From an uncultured Clostridia bacterium (GTDB lineage Bacteria > Bacillota > Clostridia > TANB77 > CAG-508), in assembly GCA_949118805.1 (NCBI GenBank), contig CASAUJ010000002.1:1-26102 (forward strand): DNA of 26,102 nt, in the 5' to 3' direction. The notes beneath the pieces were generated by a model. It worked only from the letters and a program-made list of their open reading frames with translations, searched no databases and was not told the DNA's origin. The translations under genes and the position numbers were made by a program. Of the stretch, positions 1-8,473 are shown piece after piece; position 1 is the first letter of the stretch, and each line of letters opens with the position of its first letter.

Positions 1-59
1 TCTTTCAATATTTTATTTTCAATTTACTTGTGACATATCTATTTTAAACCTATAATTCA

Positions 60-677
60 CTAAAAAAACACATTTAACAAATTATTTTCATAGATTACTT
101 TTCCTAGCATAGATTGTTCTATGCTACTATTTAAAGCATTATCAGGATTCATTTGACCTGGTATTTTTAAAATTAAAAGGATAACACATACGATCAAGAC
201 ACCTCTTATGATTCCATAAATCATTCCTGTTGTTTTGTTTAGTTGATTTATAATCGGTAACTTCGCAATAGCGTCTGCAAGAGCTGTTACAAATATCAGT
301 GCCACTCTAACCGCTAAAAATAAAACTACCATAACTCCACCTTTTACAATATTAATTGCTAAATTCCTTGCTGTTTCTGGTAAAATCCCACTTTTGGCTG
401 CTTCTATCATTTGGTTGATCTGATTTGTTTCTTCTCCTTCTTCTTTTTTTGACATGACTCCATTTACTTTTTCATAAATTGCATTTTCAATTGCTTCATC
501 TATGCTTGTTCCATTAATAATTAAATTAGCTATTGGCTGATATAAAACAAATGTCACTACAATAGAAATAATAAATGCACATAAACCAATTGCTAATTTA
601 ACAAGTCCTTTTCGATAAGCTAAAAATGTTGACAATCCTATGATTGCTATAATAATTAAATCGACTACCATTCCCAT
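60..677 (-). CDS. CvpA family membrane protein
   Basis: 205 aa. Hydrophobic segments lie near residues 5-20, 28-48, 108-132 and 150-170, with a polar, acidic loop (about 52-95) between the second and third. This layout and the N-terminal pattern VDLIIIAIIGLSTFLAYRKG are typical of the CvpA (colicin V production) family. These are small inner-membrane proteins whose exact biochemical role is unsettled. The ATG at 677 is preceded by GAAAGGA about ten bases upstream. The gene lies 23 bases downstream of the DUF5711-like gene on the same strand, so the two are probably co-transcribed. No terminator is visible in the 59 bases left before the window edge. Family call is from visible pattern; function is unknown. 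Confidence 0.8.
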   Translation of the reverse strand: MGMVVDLIIIAIIGLSTFLAYRKGLVKLAIGLCAFIISIVVTFVLYQPIANLIINGTSIDEAIENAIYEKVNGVMSKKEEGEETNQINQMIEAAKSGILPETARNLAINIVKGGVMVVLFLAVRVALIFVTALADAIAKLPIINQLNKTTGMIYGIIRGVLIVCVILLILKIPGQMNPDNALNSSIEQSMLGKVIYENNLLNVFF

Positions 678-700
678 TTCTTTTTTTCCTTTCTTTTTTA

Positions 701-1867
701 TTATAAATTAATAATTTCAATCCTATCTCGATAAATAATTCCTGCTATACTATCTGATACGACAATGTTAGTAATTTCCTGTTTTGCAATATAACGTTTT
801 ACTAGCCATCCATCTGTATTAATAAATTCTATTTCTGTTCCTAAGTTTAAAGCTATCCTATTACCATAAGTATAAATTTCTTTACTCACTGCATTTACTA
901 TATATTCTTTTGTTCCCTTATTTTCTATATTTATGATATTAACAATAGAATCTGCTGTGAATAGTCCAGAAGATTTTTCTTCAATTCCGATCACACAATT
1001 GTTTAATTCGACTGATTGAAAAATCATCTTTTTGTTTTTATTGTCTATTAAAACAGTGTCTTGTTTATTTTCTATCATATGAATACTATCTGTGTACATA
1101 CATATTAATTTGTTTTTGTCCTGATACCTAATATTGGTAATTAATTTGTCTGGTTCACTCTGATAAGTGCTTTCTAAAGAGTCTGTTTGATCGGAACTTG
1201 CTTTTTCTATTGAAAAAACTTTAATATTAGATTGTATAATAGTTCCTGATGTGTCTACTTCTGCAATAGCTAAATATTTGTTGTCATTGGAAATCGCTAT
1301 ATCCGCTGTTCTTGTAGAAGATAAATAAGTTTTGAATAAGGGAACTCCTTCTGGATTATACATAGCAATTATTGTTTTGTAACTAGTATCTGTTATGACA
1401 ATTGCTACATATCCATTTTTGTTTACATGCACCTGTGAAATGTTTCCTTCTATTTCTGTTTCCCAAGTTATTTCTTTATCAGTTATGAAATATACTTTTT
1501 TTCCTTTTTTTTCTGCTATTACTAAAAATCGATTGGCAGAATTAAAAATTGGATTGGATATTTCTATTTCTAATGTTTTTTCTATATTCCCCATACTACC
1601 ATAAATAGTAAATTTATTTTTATTTTGTACTCCTATGTATTTACTGAAAGCATGAATATTAGCATTTTCGTTTTCTTTTAATTCAATGGTACTTACCTTA
1701 TCTTGCATTACTTCTTTTTGAAATATGTTTTTGTCAATCCATTCTCTGACTTCCCTATTGCTATAATAAACTACTATCATAGTGATAAAAGTAGCTACTA
1801 AAATGGTCACTATGATACTGATTGTGATAGTTTTTCGATTTATTCTTTCTTTCCAATCTTCTTTCAT
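701..1867 (-). CDS. DUF5711-like protein: membrane-anchored beta-propeller-like extracytoplasmic protein
   Basis: 388 aa from the chosen start. A basic N-terminus (KERINRK) is followed by one hydrophobic segment (about residues 15-35). A long Ser/Thr-rich beta-type region follows, with repeated short strand pairs such as NKYLAIAEVD and NRIALNLGTEIEFINTDG. This suggests a WD40/PQQ-like propeller outside the membrane. I place it in the DUF5711 family from overall look and from its position next to CvpA; no catalytic residues are recognisable. The start is revised: the ATG at 1912 (403 aa) has no Shine-Dalgarno sequence, while the ATG at 1867 has AAGGAG eight bases upstream. The gene runs into CvpA after 23 bases. 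Role unknown, perhaps envelope-related. Confidence 0.7.
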   Translation of the reverse strand: MKEDWKERINRKTITISIIVTILVATFITMIVVYYSNREVREWIDKNIFQKEVMQDKVSTIELKENENANIHAFSKYIGVQNKNKFTIYGSMGNIEKTLEIEISNPIFNSANRFLVIAEKKGKKVYFITDKEITWETEIEGNISQVHVNKNGYVAIVITDTSYKTIIAMYNPEGVPLFKTYLSSTRTADIAISNDNKYLAIAEVDTSGTIIQSNIKVFSIEKASSDQTDSLESTYQSEPDKLITNIRYQDKNKLICMYTDSIHMIENKQDTVLIDNKNKKMIFQSVELNNCVIGIEEKSSGLFTADSIVNIINIENKGTKEYIVNAVSKEIYTYGNRIALNLGTEIEFINTDGWLVKRYIAKQEITNIVVSDSIAGIIYRDRIEIINL

Positions 1868-1926
1868 TTTTTTCTCCTTGTTTTCTCTTTTGCCTCCCCT
1901 ATTCGGATCCATTTTTATCTGTTATT

Positions 1927-1955
1927 ATTCTACTATACGTGAAAAGAAAAAGCAA
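1927..1955 (-). promoter_or_regulatory. Promoter of the DUF5711-like / CvpA pair
   Basis: On the minus strand, TTGCTT (1955-1950), a 17-base spacer and TAGAAT (1932-1927) give a good sigma-A-type promoter. The predicted start is about 55-60 bases upstream of the ATG at 1867, which agrees with that start choice. The -35 box lies inside the stem of the terminator-like hairpin at 1949-1970. Confidence 0.5.
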
Positions 1956-1970
1956 GTAAAAACTTGCTTT
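1941..1970 (-). terminator. Rho-independent terminator-like hairpin, leftward
   Basis: A perfect 9-bp stem (1949-1957 with 1962-1970, AAAGCAAGT/ACTTGCTTT) has a four-base loop. In the leftward direction it is followed by a T-rich run (TTCTTTTC). It sits 235 bases beyond the stop of the YkvI-type gene and would end its transcript just before the next gene's promoter. Confidence 0.5.
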
Positions 1971-2204
1971 ATTTGATCTCTTATTCTAGGTTTTCCATAC
2001 ATTTCTTACGCCTTATGGGAAAAAGTATTTTTAGCTAAATTTCTTATGTTTGCTTCTGTTTTTAATAACGATATCGTTCCTGTTATCTTTATCAAATTGG
2101 CTGATAATAATTCATTAATAAGTTATCTGTAACTCACCATGTTTGAACAGCCACCTCAAACTGACACGCATACTCCTCTAACTGGGGATTTTAAAGAGCG
2201 TCCT
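1971..2204 (-). other. Intergenic stretch, possible decayed coding remnant
   Basis: No intact gene is seen. On the minus strand, gene-like peptide stretches appear in different frames, broken by stops: QLEEYACQFEVAVQTW, then VTDNLLMNYYQPI after a TGA, and ELLSANLIKITGTISLLKTE in another frame. This could be a decayed gene or chance. A 7-bp inverted repeat (2185-2191 with 2207-2213) overlaps the YkvI stop codon but has no T-run. Confidence 0.2.
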
Positions 2205-3224
2205 TCAAATCCCTATTAACTTTAAAATTTGTAAAATTCCTAAATACCCAAAAATTGGATAGAGTGTGTTTATTAAGTTAGAAAATCCGATTTTTGATAC
2301 TAAAACAGAGGTTATACATATAACAATTGCAATTTGTGTATTGTTTTTTTTATTTTTTGCTACGTTTTGTAAGAAACTAGTTCCTAAAGAAATGGCAGTG
2401 GTAAAAATGGATCCTAAGATGATGAATCCATAACCATATCGCAATATAGGAAATTGATTGGATATTGCGTAAACAGCTGGCATTTCTAATTTTGAAATGT
2501 CTACCTCTACTTTTACTAATAATAAAAATACAATAACAGATAAAGTGAGAATAATTATTGTACTAAGTATTGCAATTTTAAAAATTTGCTTTTTGTTTTG
2601 TATATAATTTTTTAAGGTAAGTAATACTGGGATTAATAAAATGCTGTTGTAACTACTATATAAAACAGCACTCAGAATAAAATTAGAAGAATTGGTTGCT
2701 ATGGTATAGTTTTTTAATTCTCCTAATGGAAGCGTTTTTAAATTGACAATTCCCACTACGAATAAAAAAGTGATTAAAATTGGTACTAATAGTTCATTGA
2801 CTTTTACGACTCCTTTTACGCTTGTCATAAAAATTATAAAACTCATAATAGCAAGAAAAATGCTCCCTACCATGGAATTGATTCCTAGTTCCTGTTCAAA
2901 ATAGGCTCCAAATCCTGCTATCATAATAAAAAATGTAATTAAGATAAATCCATTGATTATTCCATTAATTGTTGATTTTACAATTCCTTTCTTTTTTATT
3001 AAAACATCCAAAAAATCTTTGTAAGTATTTACCCCATACTGATCTACTATTTGAAATGTCTGAAAGGTTACTAATCCGATGATAAAGGCAGATATCAATA
3101 ATCCTATTATCCCTTTTATTCCATAGGTAAAGAAGAACAGATACACTTCTTGCCCTGAGGCAAAACCTGCTCCCACCATTGTTCCTATTATTACAAATAC
3201 CACTTTTAAAATATTTTTTTTCAT
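2205..3224 (-). CDS. YkvI-family integral membrane transporter
   Basis: 339 aa, almost wholly hydrophobic, with about ten predicted membrane segments. The N-terminal motif GTMVGAGFASGQEVYLFF is typical of the YkvI family, a branch of the LeuT-fold amino acid/cation transporter superfamily with an unwound first helix around GAGFASGQE. Length matches the family (about 340 aa). Substrate is unknown; an amino acid or similar small solute is the usual guess. The start is the ATG at 3224. The only Shine-Dalgarno-like sequence, GGGG about ten bases upstream, lies in the 3' arm of the hairpin that ends the upstream ABC operon, so translation may be poor unless the hairpin is open. Stop is TGA. Confidence 0.82.
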   Translation of the reverse strand: MKKNILKVVFVIIGTMVGAGFASGQEVYLFFFTYGIKGIIGLLISAFIIGLVTFQTFQIVDQYGVNTYKDFLDVLIKKKGIVKSTINGIINGFILITFFIMIAGFGAYFEQELGINSMVGSIFLAIMSFIIFMTSVKGVVKVNELLVPILITFLFVVGIVNLKTLPLGELKNYTIATNSSNFILSAVLYSSYNSILLIPVLLTLKNYIQNKKQIFKIAILSTIIILTLSVIVFLLLVKVEVDISKLEMPAVYAISNQFPILRYGYGFIILGSIFTTAISLGTSFLQNVAKNKKNNTQIAIVICITSVLVSKIGFSNLINTLYPIFGYLGILQILKLIGI

Positions 3225-3226
3225 AG

Positions 3227-3258
3227 AAAAAACCCCATATTATTTTATGGGGTTTTTT
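3227..3258. terminator. Strong hairpin terminator, likely bidirectional
   Basis: A perfect 13-bp stem (3227-3239 with 3246-3258) has a six-base loop. Four C:G pairs sit at its centre and A6/T6 tracts at both ends. Leftward it ends the ABC operon (GldG stop at 3303). Its T-run stops two bases before the YkvI start codon, so it also overlaps that gene's ribosome binding site. Confidence 0.8.
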
Positions 3259-3302
3259 AATTTTTATTCGAGATTAACGAAAAAGGATTTTTAATCAATT
3301 GT

Positions 3303-4787
3303 TTATTTTTTTCTTCTTCTAAGTTGCCAAATGATAATTCCAATTAAAATAATCACAACTGGTAAAGCGAATATGATAAGCATAATTATGGTATTTTGTT
3401 GTTCTGTTACGGTATAATTTACAGCTTCATAGTTTTTACGTATTGTCATAGTATCTTCTCTTTCGTTTAAATACGCAATTGAGTTTAAGATTAAATCTTT
3501 ATTGTTATATAAATTAACAGTTGACATCGTATAGCCATTTATTTGTACTTGCATATCCATCGCAAATAACTCATTTCCATAAATAATTAGTTTTGATGTT
3601 TTTCCTTCTTCTATTGTTTTGGTGGCAATTGCTGCGATTGTGTAACTTCCTTGTTCGCTATCTGTTGCTGTTCTATTAGGTGAAGTTTGCCCTTTTAAAT
3701 CGGTTCTAACAAATGCTTGCTCTGTTGTGCTAGCTAATGCTTCATATTTTACATTTAATTCTTCTTGTTTTTCTTCATTCCATGTAATTTTAGCACAGTC
3801 TACTAGACATAGATTCATTGTCATATTTAATTTTTGTGTTAAACTTGTACTTTGTACTTCTTCTATAATGAAATCTGGATATCCTGCCACCATATTAGCA
3901 GCACTTCCTTCAAATATAACTCCTTTTTCAATGGTAATACCATATTCATCCAATACTTTTTGGAAATTTGTCAAATTGATATCATTAATGTTTGGTCCAC
4001 ACATTAATAGCATTTCTCCACCCTTTTTGATGTAATCAATGATCTTGTCTTTTTCTTGTTCTGTTATATCTTCTCTTAATGTAGAAATAATCAAGCAATC
4101 ACAGTCCTCTGGAATTCCTCCTTTTGCTAATATATCTAGATTTTCTACTTCATTTGCTTCATTCTCCATAGCCTGTATAATGGTTGAAAAGTATTGTGAA
4201 TTATACATAGCATGATTGCTCATAAAATATATTTTTGATCTTTCTTCTGTGATAACATCCATAATAGCATTCGTAATTGCTTCTTCTGTAATGTCAATCT
4301 GTTCGTAGGTAGAGTAATCATATGTATATAAATCATATTCTGAAAGAGTTTTTTCATTTTTCCCTGATTTTACAATAATTAATCGATCTGTTGCATTTAA
4401 TGAATAGGTTTGCATTAAATCGGTTCTTGCAGATAAATCATCTATTCTTTCTACTTTTATATGATTGTTTAGTTCTTTATATCTTTCTGTAAAATTGATA
4501 ACTGCTGTATAATTACTATAATTAATTAATGTAATCGTAATGTCTTTATCTACATTCCCTATTTTATCTTTTGTTTCTTGTGATAAAGAATAAATTTTGT
4601 TTGTTGTACAATCAATTTCTGGTAATACTACATTTTCTAATAAGATATTAATTCCTATATAAATAGCAATAATGATACCTACTAGTACAATGGTTTTGGT
4701 TCCATTGATTAACCATTTTTTCTTTAATCCATTTCCAATTTTTTGGAAAACTCTCTTTTTTTCTTGCTTTTCTTTGTCTTTTTTCAC
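3303..4787 (-). CDS. GldG family ABC-type auxiliary transport protein
   Basis: About 494 aa. A Lys/Arg-rich cytoplasmic N-terminus precedes one membrane helix (about residues 31-52). A long extracytoplasmic domain follows (about 60-455), including a Rossmann-like part around KIYFMSNHAMYNSQYFSTII and GGEMLLMCGPNIND. A C-terminal helix (about 465-487) ends in RRRKK. This matches the GldG/IFT52-like domain of gliding-type ABC transporters, which pairs with an ABC-2 permease and an ATPase, exactly its neighbours here. In Firmicutes the substrate is unknown. Start choice: the ATG at 4796 is directly adjacent to the AGGAG, too close for good initiation. The GTG at 4787 has nine-base spacing and is preferred. 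The gene follows the permease stop almost without a gap. Confidence 0.8.
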   Translation of the reverse strand: MKKDKEKQEKKRVFQKIGNGLKKKWLINGTKTIVLVGIIIAIYIGINILLENVVLPEIDCTTNKIYSLSQETKDKIGNVDKDITITLINYSNYTAVINFTERYKELNNHIKVERIDDLSARTDLMQTYSLNATDRLIIVKSGKNEKTLSEYDLYTYDYSTYEQIDITEEAITNAIMDVITEERSKIYFMSNHAMYNSQYFSTIIQAMENEANEVENLDILAKGGIPEDCDCLIISTLREDITEQEKDKIIDYIKKGGEMLLMCGPNINDINLTNFQKVLDEYGITIEKGVIFEGSAANMVAGYPDFIIEEVQSTSLTQKLNMTMNLCLVDCAKITWNEEKQEELNVKYEALASTTEQAFVRTDLKGQTSPNRTATDSEQGSYTIAAIATKTIEEGKTSKLIIYGNELFAMDMQVQINGYTMSTVNLYNNKDLILNSIAYLNEREDTMTIRKNYEAVNYTVTEQQNTIIMLIIFALPVVIILIGIIIWQLRRRKK

Positions 4788-4799
4788 TTCTCTCATCTC

Positions 4800-5483
4800 C
4801 TATTTAACCATTTTTCTTCTTTGCATAACGATCATTGTTAAACTGATAAATAATAACCCAAATAATAATAAACTAATACAATTTTCTATTGAAATTACTC
4901 CTTGTGCAAAACTAGTATAAAAATTGATTAAGGTAAATCCTGAAAATAGGTTACTAATGTCTGTTAAAAATAAAGATATAATCAAAAAAGCAACCGTAAT
5001 AATTCCTGCAATAATTTGATTTTCTGTTATGCTAGAGGCAAACATACCAACTGATAATGTAGCAATGCTAATTAAGATAAATCCTAACATAGCAACTAAC
5101 ACTTGACTGATACTTGGCTCTCCAAAGAAAGATACAATAAAATAAAATAGGAAAGAAATAAGTAAGGTAATAAAGATCACACTTAAAGCGGCTAATAATT
5201 TTCCCATTACTATTTTAAAAATACTAATTGGTGATGTTAAAAGTAATTGCTCTGTTCCATTTTTTCTTTCTTCTGCAAACATTCTCATTGTTAAAATTGG
5301 TACAATAATAATTAAACCATATAAGGCTGTATAATAGTATAATCCACCTAAATCTACGCTCCCTGATGAAAGTGCTGTTAAATAAAAGAATACACTAAAA
5401 CATAATAGGAATATTCCTATTACAACATATCCAATTGGAGATAAAAAATAGCTTTTTAATTCTTTTTTTAAGATTGCTTTCAT
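4800..5483 (-). CDS. ABC-2 type transporter permease (GldF-like)
   Basis: 227 aa with about six membrane helices. It begins MKAILKKELKSYFLSPIGYVV, the cytoplasmic lead-in typical of GldF/NatB-type ABC-2 permeases. The coupling-region motif MRMFAEERKNGTEQLLLTSP follows the second helix and is characteristic of this family. It forms the membrane channel that works with the ATPase encoded just upstream. The ATG at 5483 has GGAGGAG about ten bases upstream, which lies within the last codons of the ATPase gene; only one base separates the ATPase stop from this start. Translational coupling is likely, so the upstream frameshift could lower its expression. Confidence 0.88.
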   Translation of the reverse strand: MKAILKKELKSYFLSPIGYVVIGIFLLCFSVFFYLTALSSGSVDLGGLYYYTALYGLIIIVPILTMRMFAEERKNGTEQLLLTSPISIFKIVMGKLLAALSVIFITLLISFLFYFIVSFFGEPSISQVLVAMLGFILISIATLSVGMFASSITENQIIAGIITVAFLIISLFLTDISNLFSGFTLINFYTSFAQGVISIENCISLLLFGLLFISLTMIVMQRRKMVK

Positions 5484-5484
5484 T

Positions 5485-6427
5485 TTATTTCTCTCCTCCT
5501 TCTATTAATTTCATAAAGGCATCTTCTAAAGTGGTATCTGCCTTTTTCATTTCGAATATAGTGATGTTTTCTTTTGCAAATTCTGCAAAGATGGCTTTTC
5601 TTAAATCACTTTCTCCTTTTGCTTGTATTTCATATTGCTTTGTTCCATCTTCATTTTCTGCTATCAATTTTATTTTCTGGATATCTTTTATTTTTTCTTT
5701 CATAGTTTGTATTTTATTTTCTAAGTCTTCTACTGTGACATAAATATTATTGTTATTGGTTACTTTATTCTCTAAATTTTCTGGTGTATCTATTGCTACA
5801 ATTTTTCCTTTATTGATAATGATTACTTTGTTACAAATTTGGCTTACTTCTGATAAAATATGGGAACTTAGAATAATGGTATGTGTTTTTCCTAATTCCC
5901 TAATTAAATTTCTAATTTCTGTAATTTGTTTTGGATCTAATCCTACGGTTGGCTCATCTAAAATTAGTATTTTTGGTTCTCCTACTAAGGCTCCTGCCAT
6001 ACTTACCCTTTGTTTATAACCTCTTGATAGGTTTTTAATTAATTTCTTTTCAACTTCTTTTAATCCTGTTTTTTCTATTATCTTTTCTACTTTTTCTTTT
6101 CTTTCCTTTTTGTTTACTTGTTTAATTTCTGCCATATAATTTACAAATTCTCTTACTGTCAAATCTGTATATAATGGTACTCCCTCTGGCATGTATCCAA
6201 TTGCCTTTTTTGCTTTTTTTGCTTTTTTTAACATATCATATCCATCTACAATAATTTCTCCGCGTTGTTTGTTCAATAAATCCTGTGATCATGTTCATAG
6301 TTGTACTTTTTCCTGCTCCATTGGGACCTAGTAATCCAATAATTTCACCCTCTTTAATGGTAAAACTAATGTCTTCTACCGCTATGGCTTTTCCATACTT
6401 TTTTGTAACATTCTTTACTTCTATCAC
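5485..6427 (-). pseudogene. ABC transporter ATP-binding protein (GldA-like), single-base frameshift
   Basis: Together the two frames encode a complete ABC ATPase of about 313 aa. Walker A GPNGAGKST is in the first part. The Q-loop region, signature NLSRGYKQR and Walker B ILILDEPTVGLDP are in the second, with H-loop LSSH and a C-terminal extra domain. Reading switches frame near 6266-6270. Removing one A from the ACAACG stretch joins the frames as ITGFIEQTRGEIIVDGYDML, a normal sequence for the family. True start: a GTG at 6427 preceded by AAGGAGG at eight-base spacing (VIEVKNVTKKYG); the earlier ATG at 6460 has no ribosome binding site. A TTG at 6276 could restart the second frame but would omit Walker A. 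It may be an assembly error, or a recent inactivating mutation that also disables the operon. Confidence 0.85.
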
Positions 6428-6472
6428 AAAAAATTCCTCCTTTATTTCTCTTCTAATCATTCAATCCCTAAC

Positions 6473-6501
6473 ATGTTATCACTTTCTTTTTTTCTTGTAA
6501 A
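6473..6501 (-). promoter_or_regulatory. Promoter of the ABC (GldA-GldF-GldG) operon
   Basis: On the minus strand, TTTACA (6501-6496), a 17-base spacer and TAACAT (6478-6473) lie about 45 bases upstream of the GTG start at 6427. Confidence 0.5.
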
Positions 6502-6529
6502 GCATTTCACACAAAATTTACAATGTACC

Positions 6530-6651
6530 AATTCCTTTTTCATGTGCAATGGGGACGTTTCTTTTTTCACATTTATGAAGAATAAAAAAACTTTAATATT
6601 TTTCTAAAATGTGAAAAAAGAAACGTCCCCATTGCACATGAAAAAAGAATT
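6530..6651. repeat. 122-bp inverted-repeat element (MITE/REPIN-like)
   Basis: Two 45-base arms (6530-6574 and 6607-6651) are inverted copies with 44 of 45 positions matching, around a 32-base A+T-rich loop. Each arm contains TGCAATGGGGACGTTTC and a TTTTTTCACATTT segment. From memory, GGGGACG(T/G)TTC-type inverted pairs recur in Firmicute genomes, often near REP-associated Y1 transposases. No transposase or obvious target duplication is visible here. It could also fold as a long RNA hairpin between the divergent ABC operon and the transporter gene. Confidence 0.75.
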
Positions 6652-6710
6652 ATTTATTGATCGCTCATACTTTTTTTGTATTTGCATATCTATGGATTAG
6701 GAGTGTGCTT

Positions 6711-7340
6711 ATGATGGAATGGTTATACCCTTTTTTAATTACTTTTACTCTTGTCTTTTTTTCTGAATTGGGAGATAAGACTCAACTTTTGGTTTTGTCC
6801 TTCTCCACTAAAAATAAAACAAAACATATTCTTTTAGGGGTTGCACTTGGTACTTTTCTTAGTCATGGAATCGCCATTTTATTTGGTAGTAAAGTGGCTT
6901 GTTTTTCGAGTGAATCTTTTCAGTTTTATTTAAAACTCTTTACTTATACTTCTTTTGTCCTATTTGGTATGATTGGGTTCTTTCCTATGTTTTTTAAAAA
7001 AACTACTTCTTCTGATGAAACTAATTCTCATAAGCTTAAGTTATTAGAAAAGTTTTCTCATAAAAAGCGAAATTGTATCTTAATGGTTGCTTTTTGTATT
7101 TTAGTTGGTGAATTAGGAGACAAAACTTTTCTTGCTTCTTTAAGTTTAGGAATTTCTTATCCTAATTTTAGGTTTTCTTTACTTTTAGGATCTATTTGTG
7201 GTATGGTTACTAGTAATTTTATTGCTATTTTTTGTGGTAAATTAATTGGTAGCCATTTGAACCAAGGTTTGCTTGAATTTCTTTCTAATTTTCTTTTTCT
7301 TGTTTTTGGAATTTTAGGTTTTCTTCATATTATTTTGTAA
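6711..7340 (+). CDS. UPF0016/TMEM165-GDT1 family cation transporter
   Basis: 209 aa in two homologous halves of about three membrane helices each. Each half carries the family signature E-x-G-D-(K/R): SELGDKTQ near residue 20 and GELGDKTF near residue 136. The family exports or exchanges Mn2+ or Ca2+ across membranes, with the acidic residues of the two motifs forming the cation site. In bacteria it is often a manganese exporter; that is family knowledge, not shown here. Start choice: a TTG at 6657 would add 18 residues, but the ATG at 6711 has AGGAG seven bases upstream and gives the usual N-terminus. It is a single gene with no clear terminator before the tRNA promoter. Confidence 0.88.
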   Translation: MMEWLYPFLITFTLVFFSELGDKTQLLVLSFSTKNKTKHILLGVALGTFLSHGIAILFGSKVACFSSESFQFYLKLFTYTSFVLFGMIGFFPMFFKKTTSSDETNSHKLKLLEKFSHKKRNCILMVAFCILVGELGDKTFLASLSLGISYPNFRFSLLLGSICGMVTSNFIAIFCGKLIGSHLNQGLLEFLSNFLFLVFGILGFLHIIL

Positions 7341-7367
7341 TTTTTTCAATTTTCGCTTGAAATTACC

Positions 7368-7399
7368 TTGACACTTTACTTTTTTTATGTTATTATAAT
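7368..7399 (+). promoter_or_regulatory. Promoter of tRNA-Arg
   Basis: A consensus TTGACA (7368-7373) is followed by TATTAT at 17-base spacing (7391-7396) and an overlapping TATAAT at 7394-7399. The tRNA begins 17-20 bases later. Confidence 0.7.
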
Positions 7400-7415
7400 G
7401 ATTGTTATTTATCAT

Positions 7416-7492
<77 letters not shown>

Positions 7493-7580
7493 GAAGCAAT
7501 TTTCGTGGAACTTTTTTGAAGTCTTAATATAACTTGATTTTAAGACTATAAAAATTTTGATGAACACAAAAATCTTATTC

Positions 7581-7607
7581 CAACTCTTAAGAGTTGAAAC
7601 TTTTTTT
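7581..7607 (+). terminator. Hairpin terminator after tRNA-Arg
   Basis: CAACTC-TTAA-GAGTTG (7581-7596) forms a 6-bp stem followed by AAAC and seven T. A weaker inverted repeat (AGTCTTAA 7520-7527 with TTAAGACT 7540-7547) lies between it and the tRNA. Either could end the tRNA transcript. Confidence 0.55.
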
Positions 7608-7649
7608 GACTAACCTACATTAGTCGTTGAGCACATTTCTTGATGGCAC

Positions 7650-7678
7650 TTGCAAATTATGTAAAATTATTGTATAAT
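7650..7678 (+). promoter_or_regulatory. Promoter of the lipoprotein gene
   Basis: TTGCAA (7650-7655), a 17-base spacer and TATAAT (7673-7678). The leader of about 95 bases contains two inverted repeats: GGTACA/TGTACC, and AGAATGCT paired with AGTATTCT. They could fold in the RNA or act as binding sites. Confidence 0.7.
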
Positions 7679-7778
7679 ATAGTTAACATTCGTGGGTACA
7701 GCGAAATATAACAAATGTACCATTTTAGTATAGAATGCTGATATTTTAGTATTCTGCTAAAAGGATAAGGAGACTATC

Positions 7779-8456
7779 ATGAAACGGTATTTTGCATTAG
7801 TATTAATGGTTGTGCTGCTTGCATTTAGTTTAACTGGATGCATGGAAGTAGAAACTGTTCCTGAGGAGAAGAACTTAGAGGTTCTTAATCCTCTTAAAGG
7901 AAGCACCTTGGAGAAAACGCACGAAATCGAAGGGCTTGAATTCATAACTACCTACAATACAGGTGATTATGATTTAAGTAGATGGAGAATAACAGACTCC
8001 AAAGTAATCAATATGACGGCGGAAGTTACAAATGTTCCAGAAGGTGCAACAGTATTAATTGAGCATGTTCACATAGACATGTCTCTAAAATCTACTAATC
8101 CACAACTTGACGGTCTTTCACAAGACTATATGGATGATTCCTACCATGGAACATCGCAGGATGGCTTTTTTATAAGCGACAAATACCAGTATCAGAACAA
8201 ATTTGCTGTAGAAGGTTTCAGCAAAGATTTAATTGACGGATGGATGTTTGTATGCGGTTCTTATGGGGCTGGCTCCATAACTCAGAAAAGACTTACTGAA
8301 AAAAACTTAGTACAGTATGGTAATGTATATGCTAATAAAATGCAAGTAGTTTATGATGTACTTGTTAAATATGCAGATGAAGACTTTTACCATGTTGTAT
8401 CGGTTTTGGATGAATTTCTTATACCTGTAGAATATGAAGCCGAAAAATCCGAGTAA
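7779..8456 (+). CDS. Predicted lipoprotein of unknown family
   Basis: 225 aa. It begins MKRYFALVLMVVLLAFSLTGC: a basic start, a hydrophobic core and the lipobox LTGC with Cys21, so it should be lipid-anchored on the outer face of the membrane. The mature part is polar, with many acidic residues, and shows no motif I recognise; the N-terminal mature segment 22-60 looks linker-like. The ATG at 7779 has AAGGAG seven bases upstream. The gene has its own promoter and terminator. Its base composition stands out: a hand count of line 8101-8160 gives 27 of 60 G+C, against 15 of 60 for line 7141-7200 in the transporter gene. Transfer from another genome is likely, inserted just after a tRNA. Function unknown. 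Confidence 0.75.
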   Translation: MKRYFALVLMVVLLAFSLTGCMEVETVPEEKNLEVLNPLKGSTLEKTHEIEGLEFITTYNTGDYDLSRWRITDSKVINMTAEVTNVPEGATVLIEHVHIDMSLKSTNPQLDGLSQDYMDDSYHGTSQDGFFISDKYQYQNKFAVEGFSKDLIDGWMFVCGSYGAGSITQKRLTEKNLVQYGNVYANKMQVVYDVLVKYADEDFYHVVSVLDEFLIPVEYEAEKSE

Positions 8457-8473
8457 ACGCCATAATTTCAACG

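Noticed and set aside
6274..6276. TTG start for a separate short ABC ATPase
   Set aside because: It would lack Walker A; the frame is better explained as the second half of a frameshifted gene.
6657..6710. TTG start giving an 18-residue longer TMEM165-type protein
   Set aside because: No Shine-Dalgarno at the TTG; AGGAG is correctly placed for the ATG at 6711.
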